64,000 bases of DNA from assembly GCA_963798985.1 (NCBI GenBank), contig CAWCVL010000009.1, forward strand, positions 186,001 through 250,000, given 5' to 3'. The notes below the pieces were generated by a model. That model was not told where the DNA came from. It was given only the letters and a program-made list of their open reading frames with translations, and ran no database searches. Origin of the DNA: JACCTU01 sp963798985. Lineage in GTDB: Bacteria; Actinomycetota; Thermoleophilia; Gaiellales; Gaiellaceae. The position numbers and the translations under genes were made by a program. Shown here one piece after another: positions 59,395 to 64,000 of this stretch; position 1 is the first letter of the stretch; each line of letters begins with the position of its first letter.

Positions 59395-60620
59395 GACGAC
59401 CTCCTTTGCGAACGCAGTGAGCGGAACGCCGCGCGGAGCTCCTCGGTGAAGAGCTGTGGCTGCTCCCATGCGGCGAAGTGGCCGCCCTTCTCGACCTCGT
59501 TGAAGTAGATGAGGTTGGGGTAGGCCTGCTCCGCCCAGCTCCGCGGCGCCTGATATTGCTCGCCGGGAAAGACGGTGACGGCAACGGGGATGGACACACC
59601 CTTCGCGTTGAAGAAGCCACCCTTGTATTCCCAATAGAGACGAGACGCAGAGACCCCCGTGTTCGTCAGCCAGTAGAGCGTGATGTTGTCGAGGATCTCG
59701 TCACGCGTCAGTTCGCCAGTGTCGCTCGTCGTCCGGTCCAGCGCTGAGGTGACCGCCGCGGCCGGCTGCCCGTCGGCATCGTTGTGGTCGAGAAGCCAGG
59801 CGGCCAAGCCGACGGGCGAGTCCGCGATGCCGTACAAGGTTTGCGGGCGCGCGGCCATCATCCTGGCGTACTCGACCTGCGCGTACGTCCTGATCAGCTG
59901 CTCGTAGGCCCGTCGTTCCTCAGCTGACAGACCGGATGGCGGCGGGTCCCCGGCCAAGGAAGCCTTGTCGACGTCAGCGGGAACCGTGGCAGGCATGTTG
60001 GTGTGGATGCCGAGCAGTCCCTCAGGTGCCTGCAAGCCCATCTGGTCGACGACGAACGCACCCCAGTCGCCTCCCTGGGCGACGTAGCGGCTGTAGCCGA
60101 GGCGCTGCATCAGCTCTGCCCAGGCCTGGGCCATGCGCTCGGGGCCCCAGCCGCTGCTCGTCGGCTTCCCCGAGAAGCCGTAGCCCGGCATGGACGGGAT
60201 CACCACATGGAACGCGTCGTCCGCGTCGCCGCCGTGTGCCGTGGGATCGGCCAGTCGATCGATGATCTTCAGCTGCTCGATGATCGAGCCCGGCCAGCCG
60301 TGATTGACGATCAGCGGCAACGGGGCGTCATGTTGCGAACGAACGTGAATGAAGTGGATGTCGAGGCCGTCGATCTCGGTTACGAACTGCGGTAGGGCGT
60401 TGAGCTTCGCCTCGCACGTGCGCCAGTCGTAATCCGCTTCCCAATAGCGCGCGACTTTCTGCATCGTCGCGAGCTGCACACCTTGCGACTCATCTGCGAC
60501 GGTCTCGTTCTCGGGCCACTGCGTGGCCGCGATGCGTCGACGGAGGTCGTCCAGGGCCTCATCCGGAATGTCAACGTGGAACGGGCGGATCTCGACTGCG
60601 GTCTCGACGTTGCTGCTCAT
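59391..60620 (-). CDS. Epoxide hydrolase (EHN domain plus alpha/beta-hydrolase)
   Basis: Start ATG 60620 (MSSNVETAVEIRPFHVDIPD). The EHN lid domain (DEALDDLRRRIAATQWPENE) is followed by the hydrolase core: oxyanion region LIVNHGWPGSIIEQLK, nucleophile Asp in YVAQGGDWGAFVVDQMG and His in VEKGGHFAAWEQPQLF. 409 residues, normal for microsomal-type epoxide hydrolases that open epoxides to diols. The next gene is its truncated paralogue. Confidence 0.9.
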   Translation of the reverse strand: MSSNVETAVEIRPFHVDIPDEALDDLRRRIAATQWPENETVADESQGVQLATMQKVARYWEADYDWRTCEAKLNALPQFVTEIDGLDIHFIHVRSQHDAPLPLIVNHGWPGSIIEQLKIIDRLADPTAHGGDADDAFHVVIPSMPGYGFSGKPTSSGWGPERMAQAWAELMQRLGYSRYVAQGGDWGAFVVDQMGLQAPEGLLGIHTNMPATVPADVDKASLAGDPPPSGLSAEERRAYEQLIRTYAQVEYARMMAARPQTLYGIADSPVGLAAWLLDHNDADGQPAAAVTSALDRTTSDTGELTRDEILDNITLYWLTNTGVSASRLYWEYKGGFFNAKGVSIPVAVTVFPGEQYQAPRSWAEQAYPNLIYFNEVEKGGHFAAWEQPQLFTEELRAAFRSLRSQRRSS

Positions 60621-60789
60621 GAGGACCTCCGTGTCCGTGGGGTGGGCTTCGGCTGACCCTCCTCTCTGGCTTCGGGGACCCAAACGACCCTACTCCTGTC
60701 GGTCGAGTCGAACAATCGCGACACTAGACCGACACAGACGCTCCACCGCCGAACGGCAATGACGAACGGTGACGGGCGCCGTAGCCAGC

Positions 60790-60920
60790 AAGGACAACAA
60801 AGGATGGAGCCTTTGTGGAGCCCCGTGGTTGCAACCGGTGGCACTCGGTCGCAAATGGCACCGGCGCGAGAACCTCGGAAACAAGCGAAAACCGTTGCCG
60901 TGGCTTGCGACCGGTTGCCT
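60790..60920. repeat. Island repeat, copy 2 (~130 bp)
   Basis: Similar to 54348-54490. It starts GACAACAAAGGATGGAGCC and ends GACCGGTTGCCTGAGTC, directly before att copy 3. The shared order of CAAC...GGATGGAGC, ACAAGCGAAA and CCGGTTGCC is clear. Position next to an att copy supports a role in recombination. Confidence 0.5.
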
Positions 60921-60927
60921 GAGTCGT

Positions 60928-60976
60928 TCCATGGTAAGGAGGGGGTCGACGGTTCGAGTCCGTCAGAGGGCTTCGC
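60928..60976. repeat. att site copy 3
   Basis: 49 bases identical to 47768-47816, including four bases beyond the tRNA end (TCGC). It is thus the copy most like the original junction. Confidence 0.9.
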
Positions 60977-61062
60977 TCTTCGCGCTGCAAACAGCACTCT
61001 TTCGCCGTCTGGCCTTCTTGCGACAGCTGGGCGATGATGCTCTGTGGCAAGGAGGTGCCAAG

Positions 61063-61290
61063 TTGACGAGTCCCGTCGAGCAGATCGAGGTCGAGTGTCC
61101 CGCATGCGGGCGCGTGTACCCCGACTGGCATCGAGCTTCTGTCAACCTTGATCTGGAGGGCTGGGATGGGGGCGATCCTGAGATCCAGCAGTACCTGCGT
61201 GAGTGCTCGACTGGAACGTGCCCGAGCTGCGATCACGTAACCGATCTCGGCTTGCTCGTTGTCGAGGGCAACGTCTGGAAGCGCGCTTAG
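61063..61290 (+). CDS. Small zinc-ribbon protein
   Basis: 75 residues from TTG 61063, with AAGGAGGTG upstream. Two Cys pairs (VECPACGRVYPDW and GTCPSCDHVTDLG) form a zinc ribbon. No DNA-binding helix is obvious. Unknown role. Lies in the smallest island segment, 25 bases before a membrane-protein gene. Confidence 0.65.
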   Translation: MTSPVEQIEVECPACGRVYPDWHRASVNLDLEGWDGGDPEIQQYLRECSTGTCPSCDHVTDLGLLVVEGNVWKRA

Positions 61291-61315
61291 TCCGACGAGC
61301 GGAGGGAGTTCAGCG

Positions 61316-61672
61316 ATGCAGCAGGGTGGACTGGAGAAGGCGCTTCGAGGGCTTGGCATGCTCACGGGAGTCGCGTACCTCATCGTCGGCGTCGCGGGCG
61401 CGATCTGGCCGGGGCACTGGGACGATGCTGCGGCAAGCGACCAGATCGTGTGGGCCGTACTCCTCATTGCGGGCGGGCTACTGGTGCTGACGGGACTCCG
61501 ATTGCTGCGCAGTGCGCCTGCTCGCGGTGCGACACTCGTGTCCATAGGAGCGGTGGTCGGGGCGCTCCCGATCTTCTGGGCGCTCCTGCCGCTTCTCCTT
61601 GCGGTCGCTCTGATCGTGCTCAGCGTGCTCTACGCTCGCCGAGCAGCGCAATCCCCCCGCGCCGCCGTGTAG
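61316..61672 (+). CDS. Small membrane protein
   Basis: 118 residues from ATG 61316 with GGAGGGA upstream. Four hydrophobic segments (GLGMLTGVAYLIVGVAGAIW; VWAVLLIAGGLLVLTGLRLL; ATLVSIGAVVGALPIFWALL; LLLAVALIVLSVLYARR). Unknown family. The only other intact gene of the last island segment. Confidence 0.65.
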   Translation: MQQGGLEKALRGLGMLTGVAYLIVGVAGAIWPGHWDDAAASDQIVWAVLLIAGGLLVLTGLRLLRSAPARGATLVSIGAVVGALPIFWALLPLLLAVALIVLSVLYARRAAQSPRAAV

Positions 61673-61716
61673 CCGTCCTGGTCCCCGTCTAGTTGTCGGA
61701 ACCACAGCAGCGTAGT

Positions 61717-61750
61717 GAGGGGGTAGACGGTTCGAGTCCGTCAGAGGGCT
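61717..61750. repeat. att site copy 4, degenerate
   Basis: 34 bases match the tRNA-Thr T arm and acceptor end with one mismatch (A for C at 61725). The anticodon-arm part has diverged. It marks the oldest right border, next to ftsH. Confidence 0.75.
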
Positions 61751-61820
61751 CTGGGATGGACGAGCTGTTCGTAGCGAGACGCGGCGAGTCATCCCGCAGC
61801 GCCGTTGGATGATCTCGCGC

Positions 61821-63785
61821 CTACGTCCTGGAGCGCGCCGCCGCGGCGAGCTCTCCGGCCGGGGTCGCCTGGGGTCGCGTGACGCCGGCAGCCGCGTAGG
61901 CGTCGTCCTCGTCCAACGTCTCCTTCTCGAGCAGTGCACTCGCAAGCGCGTCGAGCCGCGCCCGATTCTCCGTCAGGAGGGTGACGACCTCGTCGTGCGC
62001 CTCGGCGACTATGCGGCGCACCTCGTCGTCGAGGAGCTTGTGGGTCTCCGGGGACACCTCTGCGGCGCCGGGGAGGAACGGCCCCGACCCGTCGCGGGGG
62101 ATCACTGAGACGGGCCCGAGCGCGTCGCTCATGCCCCAGCGCCCGACCATCTGCCGGGCGAGCGCGGTCAGCTGCTCGAGGTCGGACTCCGCGCCCGTGC
62201 TGATCTCCCCGAAGACGATCTCCTCGGCGGCGCGACCGCCGAGGGCCCCCTTGATCTTCGCGAGGATCTCCGGCTCCAGGTAGCTGAAGCGGTCGGCGTC
62301 GGGGGCGGAGAACGTCACTCCCAGCGCCATCCCGCGCGGGATGATCGAGACCTTGCGCACCGGATCGGCGCCGGGCGTCAGCATCCCGACGAGCGCGTGC
62401 CCACCCTCGTGGTAGGCCGTCCGGCGACGATCCTCGTAGCTCATCATCACCTGGCGCTCCGCGCCGAGGACGATCCGCTCGAGCGCGTCGGTGAAGTCGG
62501 CTTCCTCGACGACGTCGTGCCCGCGCCGGGCGGCGGTCAGCGCGGCCTCGTTCACGAGGTTGGCGAGGTCGGCTCCGACCATTCCCGGCGTCGTCGCGGC
62601 GATGCGTGCGAGGTCGACGTCGGGGCCGATCGGGACACCGCGGGTGTGCACCCGAAGGATCGCTTCGCGCCCGTCACGGTCCGGCGGCTGGACTGCGACC
62701 CGGCGATCGAACCGCCCCGGCCGAAGGAGTGCCCGGTCGAGCACGTCAGGCCGGTTCGTCGCCGCGAGGACGATCACGTTCGTCGCGGGGTTGAACCCAT
62801 CCATCTCGGTCAGGATCTGGTTGAGCGTCTGCTCGCGCTCGTCGTTGCCGCCGCTGAAGCCGGCGACGCCGCTCGTGCGCGAGCGGCCGATTGCGTCCAG
62901 CTCGTCGATGAAGACGATTGCCGGTGCGCTCTCCTTCGCCTCTTTGAACAGGTCGCGCACGCGCGCCGCCCCGACCCCCACGATCGCCTCGACGAACTCG
63001 GACGCCGCCAGCGAGAAGAACGGCACGTCCGCCTCCCCGGCAACCGCGCGCGCAAGCAGCGTCTTGCCCGTCCCGGGAGGGCCGGAGAGCAGGACGCCGT
63101 GCGGGATCCGGGCGCCTAGCTTGCGGTACTTGTCCGGGTTGCGCAGGAAGTCGACGACTTCGCTCAGCTCGTCCTTGGCCTCCTCGATCCCGGCGACGTC
63201 CGCGAACGTGACCTTGTCGCCCGACTGCTCGTAGCGGCGCGCACGCGATCGCCCGAACGCGCCGAGAGCGTTCTGCACGTTCCCCGCCCGGCGGAACAGC
63301 CAGAAGAGCAGGAAGACGAACAGGATCGTCGGCCCGAAGCCGACCAGCAGCGTCTGCCACCACGGCCCACCGGTATCGAGCGGGTCGGCGTTGACCGTGA
63401 CGTCGTTCTCCTGGAGCAGCTGGGAGAGCTCGTCCGTATTGGCGAACGCGGGAATCTCCGTTCGGAATCGTGTCGTCGGCTCCGAGTCCTCGAAGGTCAC
63501 CTCTTTCCTGAACGCGCCCTGGATGTCCGTCCCCTTGGACGTGATCTCCTCGACGTTGCGCGCCTGCACCTGTTGCAGGAAGAACGGGCTGTACGGGACA
63601 CGCACCCGGGATTCAGGTCCCATCGCCTGGGTGCTGATGAACAGGTTGAGTGCGAGCACCGCAAGGAAGAAGACGATCCAGCGGGGAGAGAGCCGGAACC
63701 CGGGACGCTGAGGCGGGGTCGGCGACGATCCTCGCGCCCCGGGCGGCGTCGTCTCGGCTGCGCGGTCGTCGGCCTGCTGGGCCAT
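61821..63785 (-). CDS. ftsH: ATP-dependent zinc metalloprotease FtsH
   Basis: 654 residues, intact. Two N-terminal spans (IVFFLAVLALNLFIST; TLLVGFGPTILFVFLLFWLF) flank an extracytoplasmic domain. The AAA module has Walker A GPPGTGKT, Walker B IVFIDELDAIG and the SRH with R-P-G-R-F-D-R. The protease zinc site is H-E-G-G-H with a distal Asp. FtsH degrades membrane and regulatory proteins. First ordinary chromosomal gene right of the island. Confidence 0.97.
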   Translation of the reverse strand: MAQQADDRAAETTPPGARGSSPTPPQRPGFRLSPRWIVFFLAVLALNLFISTQAMGPESRVRVPYSPFFLQQVQARNVEEITSKGTDIQGAFRKEVTFEDSEPTTRFRTEIPAFANTDELSQLLQENDVTVNADPLDTGGPWWQTLLVGFGPTILFVFLLFWLFRRAGNVQNALGAFGRSRARRYEQSGDKVTFADVAGIEEAKDELSEVVDFLRNPDKYRKLGARIPHGVLLSGPPGTGKTLLARAVAGEADVPFFSLAASEFVEAIVGVGAARVRDLFKEAKESAPAIVFIDELDAIGRSRTSGVAGFSGGNDEREQTLNQILTEMDGFNPATNVIVLAATNRPDVLDRALLRPGRFDRRVAVQPPDRDGREAILRVHTRGVPIGPDVDLARIAATTPGMVGADLANLVNEAALTAARRGHDVVEEADFTDALERIVLGAERQVMMSYEDRRRTAYHEGGHALVGMLTPGADPVRKVSIIPRGMALGVTFSAPDADRFSYLEPEILAKIKGALGGRAAEEIVFGEISTGAESDLEQLTALARQMVGRWGMSDALGPVSVIPRDGSGPFLPGAAEVSPETHKLLDDEVRRIVAEAHDEVVTLLTENRARLDALASALLEKETLDEDDAYAAAGVTRPQATPAGELAAAARSRT

Positions 63786-63831
63786 CGCTCTAGGCTACTC
63801 CTCGCGGATAGCCGTTCCGGCTCGCCCCGAC

Positions 63832-64000
63832 TTACGCGCCTCGAACGACCTCACGAGCCGCCTCGAGGTCCTCCGCGCGGACGACGACCTCGTAGGGGCC
63901 CGCAACAGTCATCCCGTCAGACGCGCCGGCGCCCACGTTCGTCTGGCGCGTCAGGCACGCGATACCTGCGCTGCGAAGCAGTCCGCAGATGACCTCGGCT
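63832..64000 (-). CDS. DUF2007-type small protein, C-terminal part
   Basis: The frame is open to the window edge, so the 5' end is missing. EVICGLLRSAGIACLTRQTN then GPYEVVVRAEDLEAAREVVR matches the ferredoxin-like DUF2007 domain found in putative signal-transducing proteins. Stop at 63832. It lies upstream of ftsH on the same strand. Confidence 0.7.
   Translation of the reverse strand, partial: AEVICGLLRSAGIACLTRQTNVGAGASDGMTVAGPYEVVVRAEDLEAAREVVRGA

Larger units (their letters stand above)
47766..61750. mobile_element. Genomic island at tRNA-Thr, probably two or three nested insertions
   Basis: It is bounded on the left by the intact tRNA-Thr and its integrase, and on the right by the last repeat of the tRNA 3' end at 61717-61750. 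Two more copies split it into segments of ~11.3 kb, ~1.8 kb and ~0.75 kb. Gene fragments, a serine-recombinase remnant and a duplicated 130-bp sequence inside support repeated insertion and decay. FtsH, directly beyond, is ordinary chromosome. Confidence 0.8.

Overview
The window looks like a chromosomal segment of a high-GC actinobacterium, probably of the Thermoleophilia type. This is inferred from the very high GC, frequent GTG/TTG starts, the rpmG-secE-nusG-rplK-rplA-rplJ-rplL-rpoB-rpoC order, and a large type IV pilus locus in an otherwise actinobacterial setting. No marker-gene search was possible. About a dozen genes up to ~47 kb, including the essential rpoC and the ribosomal gene rplA, are interrupted by small frame changes. 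Most of the net shifts fit one extra base, so I read them as residual long-read indels, not true pseudogenes.

Layout. 1-5.3 kb: end of a methyltransferase, a membrane-anchored sulfatase-like protein, a convergent secreted protein and a VapBC pair. 5.6-18.4 kb (minus strand): tRNA-Met, rpmG, secE, nusG, rplK, rplA, rplJ, rplL, a small secreted protein, rpoB, rpoC. 18.4-21.4 kb: an RTX/PASTA secreted protein and an O-acyltransferase. 21.4-42.4 kb: the pilus locus (pilC, a minor prepilin, a PilP-like protein, pilO, pilN, pilM, pilT1, two near-identical major pilins, a membrane glycosyltransferase, a thioredoxin-like protein, pilB, pilD, PilX-like and PilW-like proteins, a transglycosylase/LytM hydrolase and pilT2), with one RAYT/REP element inside it. 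42.4-47.7 kb: tRNA-Tyr, a hydrolase, a BNR-repeat protein, a zincin-motif membrane protein and a PEP-mutase-family enzyme. 47.7-61.75 kb: a genomic island at tRNA-Thr, with a tyrosine integrase at the tRNA end and three further copies of the tRNA 3' end at 59.1, 60.9 and 61.7 kb. 61.8-64 kb: ftsH and a DUF2007 gene.

Two features stand out. First, the pilus genes share a promoter of sigma-28 (FliA/WhiG) architecture, TCAAGG-like, 14 bases, GCCGATA. It occurs at eight sites with exactly the same spacing. At five of them the start codon lies exactly 8 bases after the -10 element, which predicts leaderless mRNAs. Two pilin promoters keep the -10 but have a different -35.

Second, two 162-bp elements (18135-18296 and 22654-22815) share two short conserved blocks (16 and 13 bases). 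Their long outer arms and 10-bp inner stems differ completely in sequence yet both pair. This is the pattern of a conserved structured RNA and not of a copied repeat. I do not recognise it as any described family.

Other notable points are a SoxR regulator whose operator sits in a 19-bp promoter spacer of a divergent DUF5519-like gene, and an L10 leader hairpin that buries the rplJ ribosome binding site.
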